Below the pieces are notes generated by a model, which saw only the letters and a program-made list of their open reading frames with translations, was not told the DNA's origin and searched no databases. 64,000 nucleotides of DNA from Yamagishiella unicocca (lineage: Eukaryota; Chlorophyta; Chlorophyceae; Chlamydomonadales; Volvocaceae): the NCBI GenBank assembly GCA_003116995.1, contig BDSL01000077.1:474192-538191 (forward strand), written 5' to 3'. How positions within the stretch are numbered: position 1 is the first letter of the stretch; every line of letters begins with the position of its first letter. The translations under genes and the position numbers were made by a program. Shown piece by piece: positions 20,501-30,845 of the stretch.

Positions 20501-21700
20501 GCTGGTACGGCACTTAGGGGAGCGGCGGCTGCTGGCCTTCGGGCTGCTGGCGTACGCTGCGGAGTGTGTTGCGCTGGCGCTAGCACCCACCAAGGCCCTG
20601 GCGCTGGGTGCGGTGTCGATTGGAAGCCTGGCGTCCGTGTGCTGGCCGGCGCTGGTGGCGCTGCAGACTTCTGGTGTCGACCCTCGGCAGCAGGGGGCCG
20701 TGTTCGGGGCGTTGCAGGTGAGGTGGGGACGCGTACCGGGCAGAGCAGTATTGGGCGTAAGAGGCAACGGTCAAAGGGGGCAAAGAGCCGGGCAGGTGAA
20801 GTCGGAGACCTGCTTGGGAGGGGGCCTCGCAGTCGGCCGGCGCAGCAAGGTGTGGTGTGGTGGTCGTACGGGGCAACGTGTTGGTGTGGTGGTCGTACGG
20901 GGCAAAGTGTGGCTTTTTTAGGGTAGGCTAGGATACGAGGAGTGTGGGACGCGTGTGTGTATGGGTGTGTGTGTGGGGGGTTCGAGGAAGACCCGTGGAT
21001 GCCAGAAAAAAAACCGTTTAGAAGAGACGTTTTGAGATGCATGCATGGGAGAGGGGGCAGGTTGCACTCTGCCTGCCCCGGCTGTTCGCCCTTCAGCGTG
21101 CGACCTCATAGTTGTTTGGTGAAACCTTGCTTTAAATTACTGTCGTACTTTCCCTCCCTGCGGCTTCGGTGCGCGGGTTTTCCCCTCTTGCCCGCCGGCG
21201 ACCCCCGCTGATCCCCGCCCCTCGCCCCGGTGGCATCCCCCATTCCCCTCCGAGTGTACTAAACGTTTCCTAACCGGCTTCACTTTTCGGCGCCGACCCA
21301 CGGGTCTCCTCCCATATCCCCCCGCTCGCCACCTCTCACACGCCAGGCCATCAGCTCTATGGCATCTGGGCTGGGCCCCCTCGTCTTCGCGAATGTGTTT
21401 CGCGCGGTCACCCGGAGCGATTCCAAGTTCCCCGCCATGCCGGGTGTGGTATGGTACATGGCGGCGGGCATGACGATGATCGCGGTGGGCTTGACGCTCA
21501 CGCTCCCAGACCAGGCGGCGGCGCCGCCGGGGCCAGCGACCGCAGCGGCCGCAGCGGCCGAGGACGCCAAAGGGCTCAGCGGCAGCGATGTGGAGGCGGG
21601 GGGGAGGACGGGTAACGATAGGGATTGTTCGGGGGCGCCTGCGGATCGGAATGGGGGTGGCGACGAGGGGGGGCTTCGGGAGCCGCTGCTGCCAAAGTGA
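17600..21700 (+). CDS. Major facilitator superfamily transporter (HIAT1/MFSD14-like)
   Basis: Six exons join in phase: 17600-17717, 17950-18274, 18848-18937, 19291-20122, 20439-20717 and 21347-21700, giving 665 residues. The start is the ATG at 17600; the first junction (G|GC) fuses two halves of the first membrane helix (..FLLIYSIG / LAIIFPITP..). The loop after helix 2 carries the MFS signature as GHLSDRLGRKPF. Later helices include AVGYLTSCFSVGMLLGPMLG and AISSMASGLGPLVFANVF, the pattern of the eukaryotic HIAT1/tetracycline-resistance-like branch. The long loop between helices 6 and 7, in exon 19291-20122, is expanded to over 150 residues with Ala runs. The C-terminus is EPLLPK. The substrate is unknown; an organelle or plasma membrane location is inferred. 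Confidence 0.85.
18297..18325 (+). repeat. Intron repeat family 1, donor-side fragment
   Basis: The sequence GTTACAGGAAAAAACCGTTT lies about 25 bp after the donor of transporter intron 18275-18847. Confidence 0.55.
18355..18420 (+). repeat. Intron repeat family 2, donor-side
   Basis: ACCCGGTTACATGATATAGG and GAAACGGAGAGCAGAAACTA match the TPR-gene intron copy at 10993-11125 on the opposite strand. Orientation relative to the host transcript is the same in both genes. Confidence 0.7.
18676..18735 (-). repeat. Intron repeat family 1, acceptor-side
   Basis: On the plus strand it reads AAAACGTCGGTTCTAAACGG, then TTTTTCCTCGCATCCACGGG and TCTTCCTCAC. It is inverted relative to the donor-side fragment of the same intron. 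Confidence 0.75.
19183..19225 (-). repeat. Intron repeat family 1, acceptor-side
   Basis: AAAACGGTTTTCCCTTTCGT and ACACGGGTTTTCCTTGCACC lie about 65 bp before the acceptor of transporter intron 18938-19290. Confidence 0.75.
20976..21050 (+). repeat. Intron repeat family 1
   Basis: This full copy (GGTTCGAGGAAGACCCGTGG, AAAACCGTTTAGAAGAGACG, GATGCATGCATGGG) lies in the last transporter intron, 20718-21346. Confidence 0.8.
21262..21315 (-). repeat. Intron repeat family 1, diverged acceptor-side copy
   Basis: CTAAACGTTTCC and ACCCACGGGTCTCCTCCC resemble the family ends. It lies about 30 bp before the acceptor of transporter intron 20718-21346, inverted relative to the copy at 20976-21050. Confidence 0.5.
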
Positions 21701-22410
21701 GGAGGGTTGCAAGGAAAACCAAAGTGAGGAGGGAGGGGAGGGGGCGGGGGCTGACGTGGCGGAGGGGGACACGGCGGAGACGGATGGCTTGGGGGGAAGG
21801 GCGTTTGAGTGGGGCGGCTGGAGCGGAGGGGTTCGAGGCGGTGCCGTACCGTATTTGGTTGCCATTGGGTTGCGGTCGGAAGGGCTGCTGCGCCGATATG
21901 CGCGCGCGGCCACATGGGGGCGAAATTGTTCCCTGGCGTCGACCAAAACACCATGCGCTATGTTTATTTAAAAAGCAATATCGTGGGATGAGTTGCCCCG
22001 AGCAAGGGTAGGTTCAAGCAGGCGCTGGCCTCGCAGCTAAAGCAAGGGTGCTGCAAGGTTGTAACGACTTTGCACGACATGGCACGACTCGCGCCGACAC
22101 GGCCATCGGCTTGCAGATGAGCTCGACTAACTTTGACTCTCCTTGGCCATTGTGGACTACGGTACCCGGAAAATTCGCCTGATGTGGAGGACAGACCGCT
22201 GCCAACGTAGCAAGTATACGGAAGCGTACATGCTCGTCACGACGACATCACAAACGCGACGGAACGCCCTACGAGACGGTTCTTGAGGCATAATTCGCAT
22301 ACAACAATATTAAGGGTCTTGACGCGGAACTTCTAGCGAGTCCAGTTCCTTCTAGTTCACTTTCGCGTATCGTCTTCAACCCGCCTCTGATTGCCAGTCC
22401 CAGGCCAGCC
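21701..22410. other. Transporter 3' UTR and ycf66 promoter region
   Basis: A short GGGTTGCAAGGAAAACC match to intron repeat family 1 occurs at 21703-21720, just after the transporter stop. No further gene is visible. Confidence 0.5.
22060..22064 (+). terminator. Candidate poly(A) signal TGTAA of the transporter gene
   Basis: TGTAA, the usual signal in volvocine algae, lies about 360 bases after the transporter stop codon. Confidence 0.5.
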
Positions 22411-24282
22411 ATGGCTGCTTCAGGGGTTCCGTTGCTTGGGCAGCGACCCCTGTATACCAGCCGGGTAGGCGTATGTCAAAATTATTGACGGCGACCTTTT
22501 AGGTCTGCTGGCACCTATGCGCCCAGCTCAAATGTTACGAACTCTTGCAGGTTAAGCTATCAGGACCTGTGTTAGTAGTAGCGCAATTTGGAGCTCGGAC
22601 ATCCCAGCGGCCGACGCAGGCAAGTCCCCAAGGAGACGACCAGGGCTTGCTGCGCTTATACCTCCGTATTTATCGATTATTCCCTTGAACAATCTCAGGC
22701 TGTATTTCACTCACTAAACACAAGCCGTCGGCAAGCGTCGGCAAGCCCATTACATGGGCGCCGACGCAGCAAAGCACACGGAAGGCAGCTCGTCGTCCAT
22801 GCTGTCGCCATGGTTAACGTCGATTTCGCGAGTCCCTCCCTTTTACTTGGCACGGCACTAATTGGGTGCGGCGTGCTGCTTCTGAACGTGAGTTTAGGCC
22901 AGCGTGCCCATGCGTGCCTAACACCTAAACAATGCAATGCACGCTATAACATGTCCCCTTTGCCTGCCATTCAGCTTCGGAACTTCCAGAACAAGGTGTC
23001 TCGCGATGCGGACATCGTCGTTGCGGCGATGGTGAGCATCGTGGGCAGCACGCTCATCTTCCAGGGCTGGCGCCTGGACCCCCTCCTGCTGCTCTGCCAG
23101 GCGCTGACCACGTCGGTTGCGTTCTGGTACGGCTTGGAGACGTTCCGGTTGCGCTCCAAGGAGGCGGACATGGTGAGCCCGTGGCGGGTCAAGCCGGGGA
23201 GTGGGGGGGTTGCAACGTCTACGACTTGTATGGTGCAGCTGCAGTGGGGCAGCTGTAACGGGTACCTGGAATGGGTAGCTGCAATGGGCGGCTGGAATGG
23301 GGCAGCTGCAGCGGCTAGCTGCAGTGGCTAGCTGGAGTGGGCTCGAATACTCACCGCCTTGTGGATGAGCGACGTACCCACGGCAGTCCTACCCTCCCGG
23401 AGTACTCGTACACCCCTCCCCACCTCCTCCCGAGTCTCAAGTTATGCCCCCAACAACCCCTCCCCCTAGGCAACTCCACAGCTGCCACCAGGCGTTGGGC
23501 CCGACCCGGCATCAATGGAGGCAGCGCAGCAGTTCTATCAGCAGCAGGGCGGAGTGGGATACCCGATCGCTGGGGCGCCCTTCCTGCCCCCCGGCGGAGA
23601 GCCGTATTACCCTTGGGCTGTGGGGCAGGAGGCGGCGGCGTCGACGTCAGGGAGGGCGGACGGGCAGTCGCCATACAACCTGGCCAGCCCCGGCAGCAAC
23701 CCGTACGCGGAGACGATCCAGTACGACTACTATGGCAACCCCATCATGCCACAGGAGCCGACGTACAGCGCGTCGGCGTTCAATCCGTACGGCGCTACGT
23801 ACGGCACGCCGGGCGATTTGTACGGTGCGGCAGAGGCAGATGCGGCTTACGGGGGCACCTACGCAGCCGCCGCGCCATCGGCTTCCCATGGTGCTGGGTA
23901 CGACGGCAGGGGCATGCCGACGGGTCCAGGGCCGTCGTACGGAGGTCCCTCAGCACCAGGAGGGCCCTACATGCCCCAAGCCGGCGGCTCTGCTCCCGGC
24001 CAACAGCAAGGACAGTTCTCGCTGCCGCCAGCGGCCAATGGAAGCGGCGCCAGCGTAGGGCCCAGGCCAGAGTTGCCGTACAGCGGTCCGTACGGCAGTG
24101 GAAACGGAGCCTCGTCACCTGCTGGCTCAGCCGCCATCCCTGGATACGACGGGGCTGGCGGCCCGTCATGGGCCGGGCAGGCAGCAGGCGATGCGCGGGG
24201 GACCCCGGGGGCAGGAAGCGCCAGCGGACGCGGCCAGACGGGGCGACTGGACCTGTATGAAAAGGTTGACGACTGGGAGTGA
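22411..24282 (+). CDS. ycf66: Nuclear-encoded Ycf66-like thylakoid protein
   Basis: Four exons join in phase 0: 22411-22464, 22699-22887, 22975-23172 and 23470-24282, giving 417 residues. Residues 1 to about 53 are Arg/Ser/Ala-rich and end VVHAVA, a plausible chloroplast transit peptide. The conserved Ycf66 core follows: it starts MVNVDFASPSLLLGTAL, then has SRDADIVVAAM and the signature FQGWRLDPLLLLCQ with two membrane helices, then GLETFRLR. Ycf66 is a cyanobacteria- and plastid-derived membrane protein whose function is poorly defined. The last 270 residues are a disordered Gly/Pro/Tyr/Ser-rich tail with YG, PYG and GPSYG repeats, ending DDWE. An upstream in-frame start is needed because the core's own Met would leave no targeting signal. 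Confidence 0.85.
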
Positions 24283-25656
24283 GGGTCTTGGAGGTTTAGG
24301 GTTTAGGTTCAGGGTTTAGGCTTAGGTTTGGCGCCACACGTGACGGCACTGCGCATCTGACCGCTGGCGGCTCGTGGGTGCGTGCCGGAGCTCTGATGGC
24401 TGGCGTGCGGTCTGTGTCCGGCCGTTTTCTGTCGGCAGCCTCGCAGCCCCCTCCTCGCCCCCGCCTCCAATCTCAGCGGCGCGGTGGGTAGCGGTGCGCA
24501 GGAGGGGAGGAGGAGGAGGATAGAAGTATTCCATGGGTGAGGAGCCGCGAGGCGGTGTCGTACGCTGTCCTCACGTGCGTCGTGGCGGCTGCTGCTGCCG
24601 TACTGCTGCTGTTGCTGCTGCTGTACTACATGTAACCGTGCGAAGAAAACGTGTATACAGCTGCGAAGCGATACCAACCGTTAGAAGGTGCATGATTTAC
24701 ACACTTTAACTCGGTTCCGATTAGGGGACGAATGCTACGGATGGTGGAGGGCCCATTCATTTCTGGTGGCGCTGTACGGCACGCGACCGGGGCCGTTTTA
24801 CGGGAAGCGCCTCCAAGTCAGCTCACTTTCACTGCGCCAGCCTGCGGTGGTGGTCGCTATCGCCTGGTTGACCGACGGACATGGCCGCCGGCTATCTGAC
24901 CCTGCTGTCGCACTGCCCGCACTGCCGCACCCTGCAGAACATCGAAGAGTGAACCGGGCCTGTGATGACGTCTTCCGGTCCTGTCCGAAGCTAGGCCCAG
25001 GCGGCAGGGAGCGACATAGGACCTCCAGGCGGTGGGGCCGCACATCAGTCGCGGATGCCGGGGCCGCACACCCGCCCCTCCGTGCTGAAATCGCCCCAAC
25101 CAAATATTTGTTTTGCCATCACGCCACACAGCACATACCTTGCAACTGACATCATGCCCCATCAGTCACTGGGATACCAACATCAGGCACCATTTCGCTC
25201 GGGCAGTAATGGAGCGTTGGGCAAGTTTGGGCACAACTCGGCACAGTACGTTAGCTGTAAGGTTCATGTCCAAAACCAAGGTGTAAAGAATGGTCCACAG
25301 TGACGCGGGACAAGGGTTGGCTTGACCTGTGATTAGCCCTTACTCGGAAAGGCTACGGACAACTGGCAATATCGTAAACGAGCCCGTTGCGCAGGGGCGT
25401 CATGCATGTGTGGCAATCACTGTCACTGTAGGCTCCAGACTTGAGGCACGGTAGAGATCGAGCACATCACCTGACCTACATGTATTTATGCCGCCTTATG
25501 TGCGGCCAATGACCGACCCTTTGTCAGTCGCCCGAAAAAAAGCTCTGGATTCGCGATAAACGCAATCCAGGTGCAAAATGGCCCAAACGCGATAGTAATC
25601 GACCATTCATATTTTTTTTCATGGGTCAATCGCCCGTAAAAAAAACCTGCAGTTTC
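24283..25656. other. ycf66 3' UTR and intergenic
   Basis: 24290-24320 holds degenerate TTTAGGG-type repeats. 24590-24625 is a GCTGCTGTT-rich run. No gene is convincing from here to the satellite at 25657. Confidence 0.5.
24631..24635 (+). terminator. Candidate poly(A) signal TGTAA of ycf66
   Basis: TGTAA lies about 350 bases after the ycf66 stop. Confidence 0.5.
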
Positions 25657-25862
25657 GCGAATCCCAAGGAAGGCTTGTCTTGGCCTGCTTTATGGTTCAG
25701 CTTTTTTTCGGCCCGTATCTACAGGTTCGCAATAAGCGCGCAATATGGTTCAGCTTTGTGCGAATCCCAAGGAAGGCTTGTCTTGGCCTGCTTTATGGTT
25801 CAGCTTTTTTTCGGCCCGTATCTACAGGTTCGCAATAAGCGCGCAATATGGTTCAGCTTTGT
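25657..25862. repeat. Two tandem copies of a 103 bp satellite unit
   Basis: 25657-25759 and 25760-25862 are near-identical; each contains GGTTCAGCTT, CGGCCCGTATCTACAGGTTC and GCAATATGGTTCAGCTTTG. Related sequence resumes at 36944-37010 on the far side of the 11 kb element. Confidence 0.9.
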
Positions 25863-25871
25863 GCCCTTATG

Positions 25872-25900
25872 TCCCTATGCGAGGATGGGCGTATCAGATA
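25872..25900 (+). repeat. Left TIR of the 11 kb element
   Basis: This 29 bp sequence is a perfect reverse complement of 36915-36943. Confidence 0.9.
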
Positions 25901-26095
25901 TGGGGGGTGCTAGGCTATCAGAAGCCCTATCATTTTGGCCTATCAGATACCTAGCAATTGGCTAGCAATAGCCTGCTACCTAGCAGGGGCGCCTGCCTGC
26001 TAGGCGCACCTGCTAGCTTGCTGCTAGGGGCTGCTAGCCTCGCTGCTAGGTTATCTGATAACCTCCTGCTACGTATCAGATAAGGATGCTAGCTT
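25901..26095. repeat. Left subterminal CTAG-rich region
   Basis: Many short direct and inverted GCTAG / CTAGCAGG / CCTGCTA motifs, with TATCAGATA repeated at the inner edge, mirror the region at 36760-36914. Confidence 0.8.
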
Positions 26096-26621
26096 TGCAC
26101 GCGATCGGCGGTCGGCTGACAGGTAGGCCGAACGGCTGGACGAGCAGGGTGCCTGCTGGCTCTTGCGGCTTTACAAGAAATAAGAGTTGCTTTATACACG
26201 CTCTTCTTCGTGTGTGTGGTCCATCGGTGGTAGCGGACACATATCAGAGCTTAACCTACAGTTTACCACGTTTTCTTCAGCCACCCGAAAAAGACTGCAC
26301 ACCGAAACGTCAAACGTCTGCGAAAAAATAATATACGATGCACACGCACGAACGTACGCAGATGCCCACTTGCACATCGGTGCGCATCTGCACATCGGCG
26401 CGCATCTGCACACCCTGCGAGCCAAACCTAACACTTATTTCTTGGCCTTCCATTGAAGAGCACACGATATTAGAGCCTTATTCGGCCACCGCGCGCTACT
26501 GCGCAAAACCTGGTACACATAACGAACTTCAGGCACACCCGCCGCGCCACAAAGGTCATCTCATACGAACGCATTTTCGTCCCGCGCATCGGCGCGCATC
26601 TGCACATTCCGTTGTCGTTAA

Positions 26622-29300
26622 GCAGAATGCGAGTATTACAAGGGAGCCAGAACGGCTCAAGCGCGGAAGCGCAACCAGGCGGGCCCGATGGGCCAGACCA
26701 CGACACGGGTCACTGGGCAAAAGAGCCCACCCTCACCGGCCGGGAGGGGGCAAAAGCCGAAGGCAGCCAAACACGAGGACACGGAGAAGGCAGCACACAC
26801 AACTCAAAGCACGGGGAGGAGAACAAGCGCGTCCAGACAACACGAACCACCTGCACCAAGCCAGCAGCGAGACGCGAGGAACGCGTTCCGGCAAAACGGG
26901 GGCCCCAAGCCCCAGAACCCAAAAGCACCCACAAAAGACAGCAGAGCGGGGGCCTAAGGCCCAGAAAATCGCACCCGAGTCAGCCGTCGGGTCACTCCTC
27001 GGCACCCGGGCGGCCCGGGAAGACCACCTCCCCCGCGGGCGAGGCGGCGAGGAAGGGGTGATCGGACGGGATGGCCCCCCACCCGCGGGGGGCCAGCCCC
27101 AGCTCGGCAAACGCACTGAGGCGGGCCCAGAAGTCGGCCGTCACCGCGGCGCACACCCGCACCACCGGCATGCGCCCCCCGGGGGCCCCAGCCTGCACCC
27201 GAAACAGGAGGCGGAGCCCCAAACCCAACGCCGCGACGGCCGCCAAGCACACCACATCCCAAACAAGCGGGTGCACCCCCAACGGGGGCCGACCCAGCCA
27301 CAAATGCTGCGGGAGCAGGACAACCGCGCCCCCCATCGCCTCCACAAGCTCGTCACGCAATGACAAGGCCACCACACACTCCCAGAAGTGGTGGCGCCGG
27401 CGGCCCGTGGCCATGGGCGCTCCGCACGGGCAGGGGGTCGTGGGCGACCCCCGCGCCAGGAGGGCCGCGTGCATGGGGAAGCCATGGAACCCGTTCATGG
27501 CGAGCCGCCAGAGGGGCTCCTTGTGCGTGTTGTCCCAGCGAAGACGCCAGAGGCGCACCAGAGTGGCCTGAAATTCCCGGAGGGTGGAGGCCAGGGCTGC
27601 CGGGGGAAGGGGAGCCTCCCAGGCCTCCTGAAGGAAGGCCGTATGCTTAGCCGCCAGAGCAGCGAAGGCTGGGCCGAGCTGCAGGATGGTAGCCGACTTG
27701 ACGGTGAGGGAGACAAGGGGAATGGCCGCGGGGCCCACCCGCCAGCCGACACAGCGGGCCATGCGGCCCCAGGCGTCCGCAGCGGGGGGGGCGGCAGCCG
27801 CACCCCCCGGGGCCGCCAGAACGAGGAGGGCCGCGATGGCCCAGGTGGCGGGAAGGCGGCCAACGAGGGCGTCGACGCGGGCTAGGCCCGTGGCCCCATC
27901 CCGCATGGAGGCCGGGACGGGGTGGGCGGGGGAGAGGCGGAGGACGTCGCGGAGGACGTCGAGCCGCAGGTACTCGGTACAGCGTATGGCGGGGGGCCCC
28001 CCGGCAGCGGCGACAGCGAGGGCCGTCCGGACCCGGCCCAGGGCATTGTAGCACTGGACGGCGACACCCACCGTATCAAGCCCACGCAGCTGGGCGAGGT
28101 CGGGGAAGTCGGTCTCCAGGCCCCGGCCGGTGGCATCGACCAGGAGGGGGTTGCCCCAGAGGGGCGCCGAGAAGCACCAGGGTCCCGGGGCGGCCAGTGT
28201 GGGGTCCAGGATGGTGATGGGCGGGAGATGGGCGAGCGCCGTAATCAGCTGGGCGAGGGCCGGGGAGCCCCGTGGGAGGGGCCGGCCGAGCACCAGCGGG
28301 GCGGCGGTGGTGCGGGCGTCGCCGTGGAGGGGCAGGAGGCACAGGGGGTGGGCCGCGGGGTGGCCGTGGCGCAGGAGGGCGAGGAGGAGCTGGGGCCACT
28401 GGGGGGCAGACGGCAGGAGGCCACACGCGCCGGCCAGGCCTCGCACGGCCAGGACGGCGTGGCGAGCCCGTACGTGGGCTTCGAGAGGGAGGAGGCCGAA
28501 GCCGCCCGCGGAGGGGGGCAGGGCGAGGTAGAGCAGGCCGGCTCCGGCAGGTACACGGTTGGTGCGGGCCTGATGCGCGGCGGGGGTGCAGCGGCGGTCG
28601 ACGAAGGCGGCGGTGGTGGCCTGAAGGGCCGCCCGCAGGCCAGGGGGGGGGAGGCCGACGAACTCCATGTGGTAGAGGACACGGCTGAGGGCATAGCCCG
28701 AGGCGGCGAAGGCGCGGCCGAAGGCAGAGAGGGGCAGGGTGGCAGCACGCTGCAGACGGCTGTAGACCCGGTCGAGGTCCACAGGGTACGGTCCAGGGGC
28801 GCCCGCGGTGAAGGTGATGCCGAGGGTGGAGGCGGAGGGGACGACAGCGAGGCGGGGCGCCAGGCCGGCGTCGGGGGCGGCCAGGGGGGCGGCAGTGGCC
28901 ACCGGGGTGGGGGGGAGGGGAGGGGCACTGGCGGCCGTGGGGCAGGCGGGGGGCGGGGCGGCGGCAGGGATGGCTCGGGGGCCACCGGGCAGGGGCAGGA
29001 GCTTCACTTTGCGGAGGTTGAGCTGCTGGCCCGACGCGGCGTGGAAGGTGTCCATGGCCGCCAGGAAGCGGGGGACATCCGCAGCATCCCGGAGGAGGGG
29101 GGTGCAGTCATCCGCGTACTGGGAGGCGGTGAGGCGGAGATCGGCGAGGGAGATGCCGATGGCTTCGTGCTGCAGCCAGGAGAGGAGGGCCTGACTGGGA
29201 GCGAGGTAGAGGAGGGGCGCAGCCGGGCACCCCTGTCGAACGCCGGCAGTGATGGGCACCCAACCGACCATTGTAGCGAGATTTGCCCCATCCGAGACCG
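26622..29300 (-). mobile_element. 5'-truncated non-LTR (LINE) retrotransposon
   Basis: The minus strand is open from about 29300 to 26992 (759 codons from the first Met). It begins inside the reverse transcriptase domain: motif GVRQGCPAAPLLYLAPSQALL, then the catalytic YADD box (SQYADDCTPLL), then thumb and a C-terminal region with HFWECVVA and CPCGAPM, a likely Cys/His motif. The N-terminal endonuclease and the first RT motifs are missing, typical of 5' truncation during target-primed reverse transcription. The 3' UTR ends at about 26622 with TGTAATACTCGCATTCTGC on the minus strand, identical to the fragment at 16640-16740. The long intact frame suggests recent insertion, nested in the 11 kb DNA transposon. 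Confidence 0.85.
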
Positions 29301-29700
29301 TATGAAACTACCGCCGATGCCGAATAAACACTATGTACACGGGTCGGACGAGCACCTCACACGGAGCGCAGGGCCAAATGAGGGAATGCAGAATGGCGAA
29401 CCCTAAAAGGCAAAAATACAAGCGAGCGTCGGGAAGCCGCGCGGAGGATGCTCGTCATGCCATTCCCTGCTTGAAAAAAGCCGAGATCGTATGTGCAAAG
29501 GGCCGGGACCGTGTAATACGAGCACCGAGCCGTACAATATACTGCCGATGCCGAAAAGGCGTGGCCGGAGAAACAGCTGAGACGCGCCGCATTTCCGCTT
29601 GGCCGGGAGCACAATAAAAGTCCCCAGTACACAAAATTTACAGCGGGGGCTGGGAAGCTGCGCGCAAAAAGACCGCAAAATGTCCGGAAAACAGCAGCCG
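29283..29700. repeat. Degenerate tandem repeat, period about 220-230 bp
   Basis: GCCGATGCCGAA recurs at about 29313 and 29543, and GGGAAGC(C/T)GCGCG at about 29430 and 29650. Two imperfect units are visible upstream of the LINE. Confidence 0.45.
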
Positions 29701-29929
29701 CGAACGGACGGGATTGCCGTCTGGCAGATGCAAAACAATGGATCCCCTAACAGGCGTTTTTAAGAGCAGGTGGGCCGGGCCAGCGCAACTCACAGTGCCC
29801 TAGAACGCAAGAGGAATAGCAGCATGTCCATGGTACCACATTGGGTTGGCTATAAAAGTATGGTAGCAGGCGGGGGGCGATGAAAGAAAGAGAGCGCCAG
29901 CTGAGAAAACCGCGTGATACAGGCTGAAC

Positions 29930-30260
29930 GCAACAAAAAATGTTTAGGTGACCTCAAGCCCGGTTTACCCAAGCAAGAAGGGGGGCCATGTCCTGGACTT
30001 AACATAGGCAAGCCGGGCCTAACCCAAGCGGGGGGACCACACCAAGACCAGCAGACCTGAGCAGACGCCCACAAACGCACCGAAAGGCACAGGGACCTCG
30101 CTCGCCGCGCCCAAGACAGCTCGCCCCCGACAAGATAGACCGGCAGGCATACCGAACATTGCACGAGCAAGGGGTCAATTCCAGAAGTGGTGCAGGCAAG
30201 GGGACACCGGGCCGGCGCTGGCGGCCCAGGGAAGCTCCCCCCAACCATAGGCGACGATTT
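29930..30260. repeat. Diverged copy of a ~400 bp dispersed repeat
   Basis: Blocks such as CAAGAAG.GGGGCC, GCAGACGCCC.C.AA and CGCGCCCAAGAC occur in the same order at 43915-44320 and 61915-62320, with considerable divergence. This copy is inside the 11 kb element. Confidence 0.5.
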
Positions 30261-30845
30261 GCGTAGTATAATGCTGGCATTACTACTATGCTGGCATTTC
30301 CGGTGGCGCTGCATGCTACTGCTCTGGAAAGGTCAAGCCAGCACTAGGGGCCCCAGGACCAGATGACAAGTTCGAGCCTGACGGTATGCACAACAGCGCG
30401 CGGGTTCCCCACAAGAATGACAACCCAGCAGGTACACCAAGGCCACTCGTCAACGCCCGGACAGCACGTGATCCCATCCTCCACACGCCCTTCCATCCAC
30501 GCATACTAAACCACAAATAACATACACGATCATCTGCTTCACGAAGAAGACGGTTCCCGTCTTTCGGCCATTTATTGACACTATCTTGACGTACATATAT
30601 AAACCCACTTTAGTACAGCGCTAGATGCTGTGGCATCTGCAGCCCGTACATGCAGCCTATCTCAGCCCGCCGTTGACCTGCAAGCACTGCGCGTGACTCA
30701 TCCCTAGCACCTCATGCGGCACCACCATCTACGGCATCCACGCAATAACACCGGCCCCCTTCGCATCCACGCAATGACACCGGCCCCCTTCTAGTGAGCA
30801 CCTAGGGAGTTTACATGGCTGCGCCCCATTGCTGGGTACTGCTAA
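30261..30845. other. No recognisable feature
   Basis: This is an internal part of the 11 kb element. A short direct repeat (CGCAATGACACCGGCCCCCTTC-like) occurs at about 30740-30790. No coding region is seen. Confidence 0.4.
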
